A DNA stretch of 64,000 nucleotides from VRUE01 sp963805475 (GTDB lineage: Bacteria; Actinomycetota; Thermoleophilia; Solirubrobacterales; 70-9): assembly GCA_963805475.1 (NCBI GenBank), contig CAWDUO010000010.1, positions 62,001 to 126,000 of the forward strand. Direction: 5' to 3'. Both the position numbers and the translations under genes were made by a program. Below, one piece after another: positions 24,487-32,474 of this stretch. Positions within the stretch are counted from its first letter, which is position 1, and every line of letters begins with the position of its first letter. The notes under the pieces were generated by a model that was not told the DNA's origin, searched no databases, and was given only the letters and a program-made list of their open reading frames with translations.

Positions 24487-27400
24487 CTAACCCGCGCGAG
24501 AGCCGTGAAGATCGATCCGCGGCAGAATTCTCTCCAGCGGACGCGGCAGCCACCAGACCCGGTCGCCGAGCAGCAGCATCAGCGCCGGCAGCAGGACGAT
24601 GCGGACGACGGTCGCGTCGAGCACCACCGCGACCGCCAGGCCGGTGCCCAGCTGGCTGACCGTGGCGACGTCGGCGCCGGCGAAGGCGACGAAGACCGCG
24701 GTCATGATCGCCGCCGCGCCGGTGATCACCCGCGCCGTCTTCTCCAGCCCGAAGAGGATCGCCTCCTCGTTCGAGGGGCTGTTCTCGTAGTGCTCGCGCA
24801 TCCGCATCAAGAGGAAGACGGCGTAGTCGATCGAGAGGCCGAAGACGATCCCGAAGATCCCGGCCGCGCCGATCGCGTCGACGTAGGTGTGCCCGCCCAG
24901 CGGCCAGCCCGCGGGCACGTCGAAGAGCAGCGTCAGCACGCCGAAGGCGACCGCCACCGTGACCAGGTTCAGCGCCACCGCGATCGCCGCCAGCAGCACC
25001 GCCCGCAGGATCGCGACCAGGATCAGGAAGGTCGCCAGGGTGATCACCGCGATCAGCACCGGCATCCGTTCGCCGATGACGTTCGTGTAGTCGATCAGTT
25101 CGGCCGCCGCGCCGGTGACCCCGGTCGTCGTCCCGGTGACGGCCGCCAGGTCGGCGGCGTCGCGCTTCAGCCGCTCGTTGAGCGCGGTCGAGCCGGGGGT
25201 GTTGAAGGTGTAGCGGGGGATCACGATCATCTGCGCCGCCTGGCCGTTTTCGAGGTCGACGATCCCGCCGACCCGCTTGCGTTCCCGCGGCGGCGCGCCG
25301 TCGAGGCTGGAGAGGACGAAGTAGCCGGAATCGAAGATGCCGGGCGAGCTGCGCCGCAGGCGGTCGACCTTGTCGTTGACCTTCGCCGCGCTGACCGAGA
25401 CTTCGACGTGCCCCTTGCGCAGGTTCGTCTGCAGCGGGCGCGAGCGCTGGAACCCTTCCGCCAGCTTCGCTTCGAGCGTGTCGGCGCCGCCCTGCAGCCG
25501 GCCGAGCCCGTCGGCGAGCTGCGAGGCGCCGCCTTCGAGCCTGTTCAGGGCCGGCGGCAGCTGGCCGGTCGCGCCGGCGAGCTTGCGCGCGCCTTCGTGC
25601 AGCTTCGCCGTGCCGCCGACCAGCTTTTCCTGCCCGTCGTGCAGCCGCGCCGCTTCGCCGCTCAGCCGCTGGGCGTCGTTGCGGGCGATCGCCATCGCTT
25701 CGACCAGGTGTTCGGCTTCGCGCAGCTGCGGCCCGAGGCTGGGGTTGGTGGCTGCCTTCTTCTTCAGTTCGGCGCGCAGCGACCGCGCCTCTTCCAGCCC
25801 CCTGTCCCTGACCGTGCCGAGCAGGCTTTCGGAGCCGCTCTGCACCGAGTAGGCGCCGACCTCGGCGGTGCGCTGGCCTTCCGCCAGCTTGCCCGAGCCG
25901 CTCGCCAGCTTGCCCAGCGCGCCCGCCGCCTTCGAGGCGCCGGAGGCGAGCTTCGAGATCCCGCCTTCGAGCTGCTGCGCGCCGCCGCCGGCCCGGCCGG
26001 TGCCGGCGGCGAGCAGGCCGGCGCCGTAGCTGGCCTTCGAGATCCCCGAGCGCAGCTGGCGCACCCCGCTCGCCGCCACCCCGAGCTTCTTGCCCAGCGT
26101 CGTCAGCTGTTCGGGATCGGCTTCGCCGCGCCCGGCGAGCAGGTCGTTGCCGGTCTTCTGCAGCGGCTTCACCCGCCTGCGGATCTGCGCCGGGCCGATC
26201 ACTGCCTGCACGCCGGGGTCGGCGGCGATCCGCCGCTGCCAGCGGGTCAGCGCCGCGAGGGTTCGGTGATCGGTGATCGGGCCCTTGTCCGAGACCGCGA
26301 CGAGCACGAAGGGGGCTTCCCAGCCCGGCCCGATCGCGCCGGCGATCAACTCGGCTTCCTTGCGCGCCTGGTTGGAGGCCGGCAGCTGCTGGGCGCTCGG
26401 CGGCCCGGTCTTCAGCGCCAGCACGGGGGCGGCCAGGACGAGGACGACGGCGCCGATCAGCAGCGCCGCGACCAGCGGCCGGCGGAGCGCGCCGCGCACT
26501 AGCGCCATCAGCCCCTCGCCGCGCCCTTCGCCGCCGATCCGCCAGCGGTCGACGTTGCGGCCGACCAGGACCAGCAGCGCCGGGCCGAGGAGGCCGGCGA
26601 CGAGGACGCTGATCGCGGTGACGACGATCGCCGTCCCCGCCAGCGAGAGCAGCAGGTTCCCCGGCATCACGAACAGCGTCACCAGCATCGCCAGGAAGAG
26701 GGTCGACCCGGCGAAGGCCGTCGTCCGCCCGGCCGTGCGCCGCGTCATCCGCGCAGCCTCCAGCGGCTCGGCCCCGGCGTCGAGCTCCTCGCGGAAGCGC
26801 GAGACCATCAGCAGGGCGTAGTCCACCCCCAGGGCGAGGCCCATCATCGAGCAGACGGTGAGGGCGAAGCCGTCGATCGCGATCCAGTGGGCGGCGATCG
26901 CCAGCACGCCGCGCGAGGAGATCACGGCGATCCCTCCGAAGAGGAGCGGGATCGCCGCGGCGACCGGCGAGCGGAAGACGAGCAGCAGGACGAGCAGCAG
27001 GAAGGGGATCGCGATCAGCTCGGCCATGTCGGTCGAGTGCACCGCTTCGTCGGTCAGCGCCCGGGAGAGGCTGGCATAGCCGGTCTCGGCCGCCGTCACC
27101 GGCGCGGAGATCCGCTCTTCCAGGGTGCGGTCGAGGTAGGGGACCGTCGTCTTCACGGCTTCGTCGGCGCTGGTGTGAAAGTCGACCAGGATCAGCGCCT
27201 TGCGCGGTCCCGGCCGCAGGTTGCCGACGCTGCCGCGGTCCCAGGGCGAGATCGTGGTGACCTTTCGGTCGGAGCGCAGCGTCCGGATCAGCGCCGGGCC
27301 CTGGCGATCGAGGGCGCGCGGCGGCCCCTGGAGGAGGATCGCGAACGGGGCGGAGTCGCCGAAGTAGCGATGCACGAGCGCGCCGGCGCGCCCCGAGTCG

Positions 27401-27522
27401 GTGCCGGGGACGCTGAGCGAGGTCGGCCGCAGCTGGCCCTCGACCCCCCGGCCGACGACCGCGAGCGCCGCGATGACGACGATCGCGATGGCCAGCACCC
27501 TCCCCGGATGACGCAGCGTCAC
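24487..27522 (-). CDS. MMPL/RND-family membrane transporter
   Basis: About 1011 residues with two blocks of membrane segments, as in MmpL lipid exporters. The first extracytoplasmic region follows an N-terminal segment (AIVVIAALAVVG). ALGVDYALLMVSRFREEL and the equivalent LSIDYAVFLLMRMREHYE are the paired MMPL signatures after each block. The second extracytoplasmic domain holds a long run of heptad-like L-x-x-G repeats (for example KLASGSGKLAEGQ), as in YhgE/Pip-type proteins, likely a helical rod. GTG at 27522 is the first convincing start; farther upstream is the divergent Rieske gene. A paralogue lies at 35861. Confidence 0.88.
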   Translation of the reverse strand: MTLRHPGRVLAIAIVVIAALAVVGRGVEGQLRPTSLSVPGTDSGRAGALVHRYFGDSAPFAILLQGPPRALDRQGPALIRTLRSDRKVTTISPWDRGSVGNLRPGPRKALILVDFHTSADEAVKTTVPYLDRTLEERISAPVTAAETGYASLSRALTDEAVHSTDMAELIAIPFLLLVLLLVFRSPVAAAIPLLFGGIAVISSRGVLAIAAHWIAIDGFALTVCSMMGLALGVDYALLMVSRFREELDAGAEPLEAARMTRRTAGRTTAFAGSTLFLAMLVTLFVMPGNLLLSLAGTAIVVTAISVLVAGLLGPALLVLVGRNVDRWRIGGEGRGEGLMALVRGALRRPLVAALLIGAVVLVLAAPVLALKTGPPSAQQLPASNQARKEAELIAGAIGPGWEAPFVLVAVSDKGPITDHRTLAALTRWQRRIAADPGVQAVIGPAQIRRRVKPLQKTGNDLLAGRGEADPEQLTTLGKKLGVAASGVRQLRSGISKASYGAGLLAAGTGRAGGGAQQLEGGISKLASGASKAAGALGKLASGSGKLAEGQRTAEVGAYSVQSGSESLLGTVRDRGLEEARSLRAELKKKAATNPSLGPQLREAEHLVEAMAIARNDAQRLSGEAARLHDGQEKLVGGTAKLHEGARKLAGATGQLPPALNRLEGGASQLADGLGRLQGGADTLEAKLAEGFQRSRPLQTNLRKGHVEVSVSAAKVNDKVDRLRRSSPGIFDSGYFVLSSLDGAPPRERKRVGGIVDLENGQAAQMIVIPRYTFNTPGSTALNERLKRDAADLAAVTGTTTGVTGAAAELIDYTNVIGERMPVLIAVITLATFLILVAILRAVLLAAIAVALNLVTVAVAFGVLTLLFDVPAGWPLGGHTYVDAIGAAGIFGIVFGLSIDYAVFLLMRMREHYENSPSNEEAILFGLEKTARVITGAAAIMTAVFVAFAGADVATVSQLGTGLAVAVVLDATVVRIVLLPALMLLLGDRVWWLPRPLERILPRIDLHGSRAG

Positions 27523-27540
27523 GCGAGCAAAGCTAACGGA

Positions 27541-27567
27541 CGGCCGAGCCAATAAACTGCTCGGCCG
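27541..27567. repeat. Short inverted repeat between divergent MMPL and qcrA genes
   Basis: CGGCCGAGC (27541-27549) and GCTCGGCCG (27559-27567) form a perfect 9-bp stem with a 9-nt AT-rich loop. It sits in the 48-nt gap between two divergent start codons, so an operator or a leader hairpin is more likely than a terminator. Confidence 0.5.
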
Positions 27568-27570
27568 CAG

Positions 27571-28254
27571 TTGGCTGACCAGGCAGACAAGCGAAACGGA
27601 GCCGCGGGCGAGCGCCCGGCGGAGCGGCCGCAACCCGACCCGCCCGGCTACTTCGAGGGCGAGTCGATGACCCGCCGTCGCGCCTTCACGGTCGCCGCCC
27701 AGGGCCTGGGCGGCGTCGCCGGCGCGGCGATCGTCCTGCCCGCGGTCGGCTTCGCGATCGCCCCGATCTTCCACCGCGGCAAGGAACGCTGGGAGGCGGT
27801 CGGCCGCGTCGACGACTTCGTCGAGGACACCTACCGCCAGGTCGTCTTCACCGAAACGCCGGGGATCGGCGACGCCGGCAAGGTCACCGCCTACGTGCGC
27901 AAGAGCTCCAAGCAGCTGGGCGAAAAGCCGGGGCAGATCGTCGCCGTCTCCAACCGCTGCGCCCACCTCGGCTGCCCGGTTCGCTTCGTCGAGGCGGCGG
28001 GCAACTTCATCTGCCCCTGCCACGGCGGCGTCTACGACTTCCAGGGCAAGCGGATCGGCGGTCCGCCGGTGCGGCCGCTGGACCACTTCCAGGCCCGCGT
28101 CCGGGGCGGCCAGGTCGAGCTCGGCCCGCGCTACAGCGTCACCAACCAGCTCGAACCGGTGCGCGCCCGCGACCCGGGCGAGTTCACCGGCGGGGTCTGG
28201 GAATACCTCTACCCGCCGCGCCCGTCCACCTTCCCACCGCCGAGCGGAGGCTGA
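27571..28254 (+). CDS. qcrA: Rieske iron-sulfur subunit of menaquinol:cytochrome c reductase
   Basis: A 227-residue Rieske protein. The [2Fe-2S] cluster motifs are NRCAHLGCPVRF (first Cys/His pair) and FICPCHGGVYDF (second). One membrane anchor lies at about residues 40-60 (GGVAGAAIVLPAVGFAI) behind a twin-arginine-like TRRRAF, consistent with Tat export; tatA and tatC lie 4.7 kb downstream. The TTG start at 27571 gives the full protein; ATG at 27667 would still keep the TRRR segment. It begins the qcrABC operon. Confidence 0.93.
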   Translation: MADQADKRNGAAGERPAERPQPDPPGYFEGESMTRRRAFTVAAQGLGGVAGAAIVLPAVGFAIAPIFHRGKERWEAVGRVDDFVEDTYRQVVFTETPGIGDAGKVTAYVRKSSKQLGEKPGQIVAVSNRCAHLGCPVRFVEAAGNFICPCHGGVYDFQGKRIGGPPVRPLDHFQARVRGGQVELGPRYSVTNQLEPVRARDPGEFTGGVWEYLYPPRPSTFPPPSGG

Positions 28255-28267
28255 GGTCTAGCCGACG

Positions 28268-29164
28268 ATGAAACTCGACTCGCTCATACCCGCCCCGCTG
28301 CGCAGGCCGGCCAAGCCCGGCGAGAGCGACGGCCCCAAGGGACCGGCGCCGGCCGACCTGAAGACGTCGGCGCCCGAGCGGCCCTCCGACGCGGCTCGGC
28401 TCGGCGAGCAGGCGAAGCAAGCCCCCTCCGACGTGCTCGCCTGGGTCGACCAGCGCACCGCCGCCAGCGGCTTCCTCACCGGGATGCTCTTCCGCAAGGT
28501 GCCGAAGGGGACCAACTGGTTCTACACGCTCGGCTCGGCGACGCTCTTCGCCTTCATCGTGCAGGCGACGACCGGCGTCTTCCTGGCGATGTTCTACACG
28601 CCCTCGACCACGCAGGCCTACGCCTCGATCGCCCACATCAACAACGACGTCTTCCTCGGCCAGTTCGTGCACGGGATGCACAAGTGGGGCTCCAGCGTGA
28701 TGGTGATCCTGGTCTTCCTGCACATGGGCAGGACCTTCTTCTTCGGCGCCTACAAGTACCCGCGCGAGCTCAACTGGGTGATCGGCGTAGTGCTGCTGAT
28801 CCTGACGATGACGATGGCCTTCACCGGCTACCTGCTGCCCTTCGACCAGCGCTCCTTCTGGGCCTCGGTCGTCGGCATCAACATCAACGGCACGGGCCCG
28901 GTCGTCGGCCCCTATCTGAGCGACTTCCTGCGCGCCGGGCCGGAGCTGGGGGCGACGACGCTCTCGCGCTTCTACGCGATCCACATGCTGCTCGTGCCCG
29001 GCGCGATCATCGCCTTGATCGGCGCCCACATGTACCTGGTGGTCAAGCTCGGGACGACGGCGCCGCCCTGGCTGCACGCGAAGAAGCCGAAAGTCGCCGA
29101 GCCGCTCGCGCCGCTCCAGGCGGGCGTCGAGGGCAACGGCAACGGAGCGGGGCCGAGCGCATGA
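28268..29164 (+). CDS. qcrB: Cytochrome b N-terminal (b6-type) subunit
   Basis: A 298-residue cytochrome b6-like subunit. A hydrophilic Pro/Ala-rich N-terminal ~60 residues precede the membrane core. Heme-ligand regions are visible as HGMHKWGSSVMVILVFLHMG and FYAIHMLLVPGAIIALIGAH, which supply the paired histidines. FTGYLLPFDQRSFWA is the conserved Qo-site segment. The C-terminal half of classical cytochrome b is in the next gene, which overlaps by 4 nt. Electron transfer from menaquinol is known for the family. Confidence 0.93.
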   Translation: MKLDSLIPAPLRRPAKPGESDGPKGPAPADLKTSAPERPSDAARLGEQAKQAPSDVLAWVDQRTAASGFLTGMLFRKVPKGTNWFYTLGSATLFAFIVQATTGVFLAMFYTPSTTQAYASIAHINNDVFLGQFVHGMHKWGSSVMVILVFLHMGRTFFFGAYKYPRELNWVIGVVLLILTMTMAFTGYLLPFDQRSFWASVVGININGTGPVVGPYLSDFLRAGPELGATTLSRFYAIHMLLVPGAIIALIGAHMYLVVKLGTTAPPWLHAKKPKVAEPLAPLQAGVEGNGNGAGPSA

Positions 29165-29862
29165 AGCCCGCCGACAAGCAGGCATACCTCGAGGAGTACG
29201 AGCTGCTGAAGAAGAAGGGCAAGCCCTTCTTCCCCTACGCGGTGCTCAAGGACTCGGCGATGGCGCTGCTCGTCGTCGGCGTGATCATCGCCATGTCGAT
29301 CATCTTCGGCGCCGAGCAGGGCCCGAAGGCGGACCCGACCTCGACCACGTACGTGCCCCGCCCCGAGTGGTACTTCTTCTTCCTCTTCGAGCTCCTGCGC
29401 GTGCTCAAACCGCCGGAGCTGGTCCCGATCGCGACGATCGGGATCCCGACGATCTGCATGGTGCTGCTGCTCCTGCTGCCGTTCTACGACCGGGGGCCGG
29501 AGCGCAACCCGGCGCGGCGGCCGATCGCGACCACCGCGGGCATCCTGACGATCGCCGCGATGTCCTACCTGACCTACGCCGGCGCGGTCGCCGGCTCGCC
29601 GACCCAGATCGACATGAAGGTCGCCCCCCAGTACGAGGCCGGCAAGGAGGTCGTGGCCGGCGCCGGCTGCCTCGCCTGCCACAAGCTCGGCGAGAACGGC
29701 AACAACGGGCCCGGGCCCGAACTGACCCACATCGCCCAGCGCATCCCGCGCGCCGCGATCGTCCGCTCGGTCGAGATCGGCCCGAGCATCATGCCGTCGT
29801 TCAGGGACCTGCCGCCGAAGAAGCTCAACGAGCTCGCCGACTTCTTGTCCTCGCTCGACTAG
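29161..29862 (+). CDS. qcrC: Cytochrome b subunit IV fused to cytochrome c domain
   Basis: A 233-residue protein. The first part is subunit IV, with the Qo-site PEWY motif in YVPRPEWYFFFLFELLRVLK and three membrane segments. The rest is a class I cytochrome c domain with heme motif CLACHK and a distal Met in IMPSFRDL. This fusion matches Bacillus QcrC rather than the diheme QcrC of mycobacteria and streptomycetes. ATGA overlap with qcrB places the three subunits in one operon. Confidence 0.92.
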   Translation: MKPADKQAYLEEYELLKKKGKPFFPYAVLKDSAMALLVVGVIIAMSIIFGAEQGPKADPTSTTYVPRPEWYFFFLFELLRVLKPPELVPIATIGIPTICMVLLLLLPFYDRGPERNPARRPIATTAGILTIAAMSYLTYAGAVAGSPTQIDMKVAPQYEAGKEVVAGAGCLACHKLGENGNNGPGPELTHIAQRIPRAAIVRSVEIGPSIMPSFRDLPPKKLNELADFLSSLD

Positions 29863-29879
29863 TTCGGCACACTGGTCCG

Positions 29880-30608
29880 ATGACGGACACCGCGCAGCCG
29901 CAGCGGCAGTCAGCCGACTTCTCCCAGCAGGTTCAAGGCATGTTCGACCGTGTGGCGGGTCGATACGACCTGCTGAACTCGCTGATGAGCGCTGGCCTTC
30001 ATCACCGCTGGCGAGAGCGGGCGGTCGATATCGTCGCGCCGCCGCTGGGGGCTTCGATCCTCGATGTCTGCTGTGGAACCGGTGACCTGACCTTCGAGCT
30101 GGCCGGGCGGATCCCCGCCGATGGCCATGTGATCGGCAGCGACTTTTCTGAGCCGATGTTGGACTTGGCGCGGGAGAAGGCGAAGCGGCGAGGGGTCGAC
30201 GGCGTTCGTTTCGAGTGGGCCGATGCTCTTAGCCTGCCCTACGACGACGATCGCTTCGATGTAGTTACGGTTGGTTTCGGTCTTCGCAACTTCGCCGACT
30301 GGGACAAAGGGCTTCGCGAGATGGCTCGTGTGCTCAAGCCTGGCGGCAAGCTCATGATTCTTGAGTTCACCAGGCCAACTCGGCCGCCTTTCTCAACTTT
30401 CTACTCGCTCTGGTTCGATCGACTTGCTCCGGTCCTCGGCCGCCTTTCGGACAATCCGGAGGCCTATGCCTACCTGACCGAGTCGCTGAAGACGTTCCCC
30501 GGCCCACGCGGTTTGGCGGAGAAGATGGACGCGGCCGGTCTCAGGCGAATCCGGTACAGAATCCTGGCGGGGGGAATCGTCACCATCCACACCGGCGCCC
30601 GGGAGTGA
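29880..30608 (+). CDS. menG: Demethylmenaquinone methyltransferase
   Basis: A 242-residue UbiE/MenG-family SAM methyltransferase performing the last step of menaquinone synthesis. The family motifs are FDRVAGRYDLLNSLMSAGLH, the SAM site ILDVCCGTGDLTFEL, and the VTVGFGLRNFADW signature. The ATG at 29880 is 18 nt downstream of qcrC. The gene is A/T-richer at third positions than its neighbours. Its stop overlaps the polyprenyl synthase start, joining quinone methylation with side-chain synthesis next to the enzyme complex that uses menaquinol. Confidence 0.94.
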   Translation: MTDTAQPQRQSADFSQQVQGMFDRVAGRYDLLNSLMSAGLHHRWRERAVDIVAPPLGASILDVCCGTGDLTFELAGRIPADGHVIGSDFSEPMLDLAREKAKRRGVDGVRFEWADALSLPYDDDRFDVVTVGFGLRNFADWDKGLREMARVLKPGGKLMILEFTRPTRPPFSTFYSLWFDRLAPVLGRLSDNPEAYAYLTESLKTFPGPRGLAEKMDAAGLRRIRYRILAGGIVTIHTGARE

Positions 30609-31582
30609 CCCGCCACTCGGCCGTGCCGCCGCCGGTCACGGCGGTGCTCGACGCATCGAGCCGCTGGCTGCCGGCGCGGATGGGAGAGGTCGAGCGGATG
30701 CTGCGCGAGCAGGGGACCGGTTTCGGCGAAGCGCTTGCCGCGGACGCGGCGATGACGCTGGAGGCCGGCGGCAAGCGGTTGCGGCCGATGCTGGTGCTGC
30801 TCTGCGCCGGCGAAAAGGCCGGTGAGGAGGCGGTGCGGGCGGCGGCGGCGATCGAGCTGATCCACATGGCGACTCTGGTCCACGACGACGTGCTCGACGC
30901 CGCGCCGCTGCGCCGCGGCCGCCCGACCGTGGCGGCGACCGCCGGCGCCGAGCGGGCGACCGCCGCCGGCGACCTGCTCTTCTCGCGCGCCTTCGCCCTG
31001 CTCGCCGCCGCCGGCGACCGGCGCTCGATCGAGCTGCTCGCAACGGCCTCCGTCTCCCTCGCGCGGGGGGAGCTGGCGCAGCGGCGGGATGCCTACGACG
31101 TCGGCGTGAGCGAGGAGCGATACCTGGAGCGCTGCCGGCTGAAGACGGCGGCGCTGTTCGAGTGCGCCTGCCGGCTCGGCGCCGGCAGCGGGCCGAGCGA
31201 CGAGAGCGACGCGCTGGGCGCATTCGGCGCCGCGATCGGGCTCGCCTTCCAGCTGCTCGACGACGTGCTCGACGTCTCCGGTCCGCCCGAGCGCACCGGC
31301 AAGGCCCGCGGCACCGACCTCCTCGACGGCACAGTAACCCTCCCCCTCATCCTCGCTCTCCAACGCAACCCCGATCTCCGTAAGATCGACCTACGCTCCC
31401 TGGACGCCGCGGCCGCGGAGAACCTCTGCAACCGCATAGAGGAAACACAAGCTCTAACCCAAGTCCGATCCCGAGCGCTAGACCTGGTCGCAGAAGGAAA
31501 ACACCAGCTCTCGCGTCTCAACCCTGACCGGCGCCGCCTCCTCGATTTGGTCGCCGACGGAGTAGTACAGCGCTACTCATAA
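30605..31582 (+). CDS. Polyprenyl diphosphate synthase (trans-type)
   Basis: A 325-residue trans-isoprenyl diphosphate synthase. The first Asp-rich motif is VHDDVLDAAPLRRGRPT (DDxxD). The second is FQLLDDVLDVSG, and GGKRLRPMLVLL is the IPP-binding region. Next to menG it most likely makes the menaquinone side chain (heptaprenyl/octaprenyl/nonaprenyl), but chain length cannot be judged. GTG start overlaps the menG stop. The last ~250 nt are A/T-richer at third positions. The TAA stop shares its final base with element B3. Confidence 0.92.
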   Translation: MTRHSAVPPPVTAVLDASSRWLPARMGEVERMLREQGTGFGEALAADAAMTLEAGGKRLRPMLVLLCAGEKAGEEAVRAAAAIELIHMATLVHDDVLDAAPLRRGRPTVAATAGAERATAAGDLLFSRAFALLAAAGDRRSIELLATASVSLARGELAQRRDAYDVGVSEERYLERCRLKTAALFECACRLGAGSGPSDESDALGAFGAAIGLAFQLLDDVLDVSGPPERTGKARGTDLLDGTVTLPLILALQRNPDLRKIDLRSLDAAAAENLCNRIEETQALTQVRSRALDLVAEGKHQLSRLNPDRRRLLDLVADGVVQRYS

Positions 31583-31693
31583 GGGGTATTCGGGTAGGGG
31601 CGGAACGTCTTGTACTTTTTTGGCGCCACCGATCTCGGAGGGCCGGGCGACGTTCTCAAAAAAGTTAGGTGGAGCCCCTACCCGAATACCCCT
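31582..31693. repeat. Hairpin element B3
   Basis: Perfect 20-bp arms (31582-31601 and 31674-31693) around a family-B core. About 28 bases at the core start and 20 at its end match B2, while the apical middle differs. It begins exactly at the stop of the polyprenyl synthase gene and is followed 6 nt later by element D1, filling a convergent gap. Confidence 0.88.
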
Positions 31694-31699
31694 GATAAA

Positions 31700-31778
31700 C
31701 GCCCATGTGCTCCGGGCAAAATCGGCCCTGGAGAATCAGATATGGACAGGGCCGATTTTGCCCGTCCGCCATATGCGG
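31700..31778. repeat. Hairpin element D1
   Basis: A perfect 17-bp stem (31714-31730 with 31747-31763) is closed by the 16-nt loop GAGAATCAGATATGGA. It is flanked by CGCCCATGTGCTCC on one side and GTCCGCCATATGCGG on the other, which also pair partly. Loop and flanks recur in D2 (63076, inverted), while the stem is unrelated in sequence but again self-complementary. It ends right at the stop codon of the zinc-ribbon gene. Confidence 0.82.
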
Positions 31779-32111
31779 TTAGGCAAAATCATCGGCGGTG
31801 ATCAGATCCGCCGCCAGCGCCGCCACGAAGACCTCGGCGATCTCGCGCATGCGCTCGCGCTCGAATTCATGCAGCTCGCCCGCCAGCTCCTCGGAGCCGT
31901 CGTCGAGCACTTCGTCGAAGGCGTCGATCTCGCGCTCGCCGTGGACGCCGTCGCAGCGCCACTCGCACTCGGGACAGCGGCGCCAGAGGTGCCAGTGGCC
32001 GCGCTTCGCGGTCTGCTCCCAGCGGGTCGGCTGCACGAGCATGGAGCCGCACTCCGGACAGACGTGAAGCCCCGCCTCAGTCCTCGTCGTTGTGCGGCCC
32101 GCTTTGTGCAT
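31779..32111 (-). CDS. Small zinc-ribbon protein, function unknown
   Basis: A 110-residue acidic protein with a treble-clef/zinc-ribbon-like pair CPEC (Cys18, Cys21) and CPEC (Cys46, Cys49), plus Cys53 in EWRCDG. The segment between reads PTRWEQTAKRGHWHLWRRCP. The C-terminal half is helical and strongly acidic (EREIDAFDEVLDDGSEELAG). It starts at ATG 32111, divergent from tatA, and ends against element D1. It might bind nucleic acid or another protein through the ribbon; I do not recognise a named family. Confidence 0.72.
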   Translation of the reverse strand: MHKAGRTTTRTEAGLHVCPECGSMLVQPTRWEQTAKRGHWHLWRRCPECEWRCDGVHGEREIDAFDEVLDDGSEELAGELHEFERERMREIAEVFVAALAADLITADDFA

Positions 32112-32249
32112 GCTCTGACTATCGAACACACGAGAGCGCGTTTTTATCCGCACTTTTCCGCGGAGATCTCCGAAAAACCCAGAATCGGGTAGGCGACGCG
32201 ATCGATCCGGCGCGGTTCGGCGCCACTCGGCGACCGCTACCATGGGGCG

Positions 32250-32474
32250 ATGCTCGGAAACATCGGCCCCCTGGAGATCGTGGTCGTCCTGATCATCGCC
32301 CTGATCGTCTTCGGCCCCAAGCGCCTGCCGGAGCTCGGCCGCTCGCTGGGCAAGGGCATCCGCGAGTTCAAAGGCTCGGTCACGGGCGAGATCGAGGACG
32401 AGGAGCCGCCGAGGCAGCCCACGAGGCAGGCGGATCCCCCGCCCAAGCAGGTGGATGCCCCGCCGCCGAGTTAG
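32250..32474 (+). CDS. tatA: Sec-independent translocase subunit TatA
   Basis: A 74-residue TatA/E protein. One membrane segment (PLEIVVVLIIALIVFGPKRL), the hinge FGPKRLPELGRSLG and the amphipathic helix GKGIREFKGSV are present, followed by a Pro-rich tail. TatA forms the pore-like assembly of the twin-arginine pathway, which exports folded proteins such as the Rieske subunit encoded upstream. It overlaps tatC by 20 nt. Confidence 0.95.
   Translation: MLGNIGPLEIVVVLIIALIVFGPKRLPELGRSLGKGIREFKGSVTGEIEDEEPPRQPTRQADPPPKQVDAPPPS

Noticed and set aside
27541..27567. Inverted repeat between the MMPL and qcrA genes as a terminator
   Set aside because: It lies between two divergent start codons and has no T-tract, so it is listed as an inverted repeat only.
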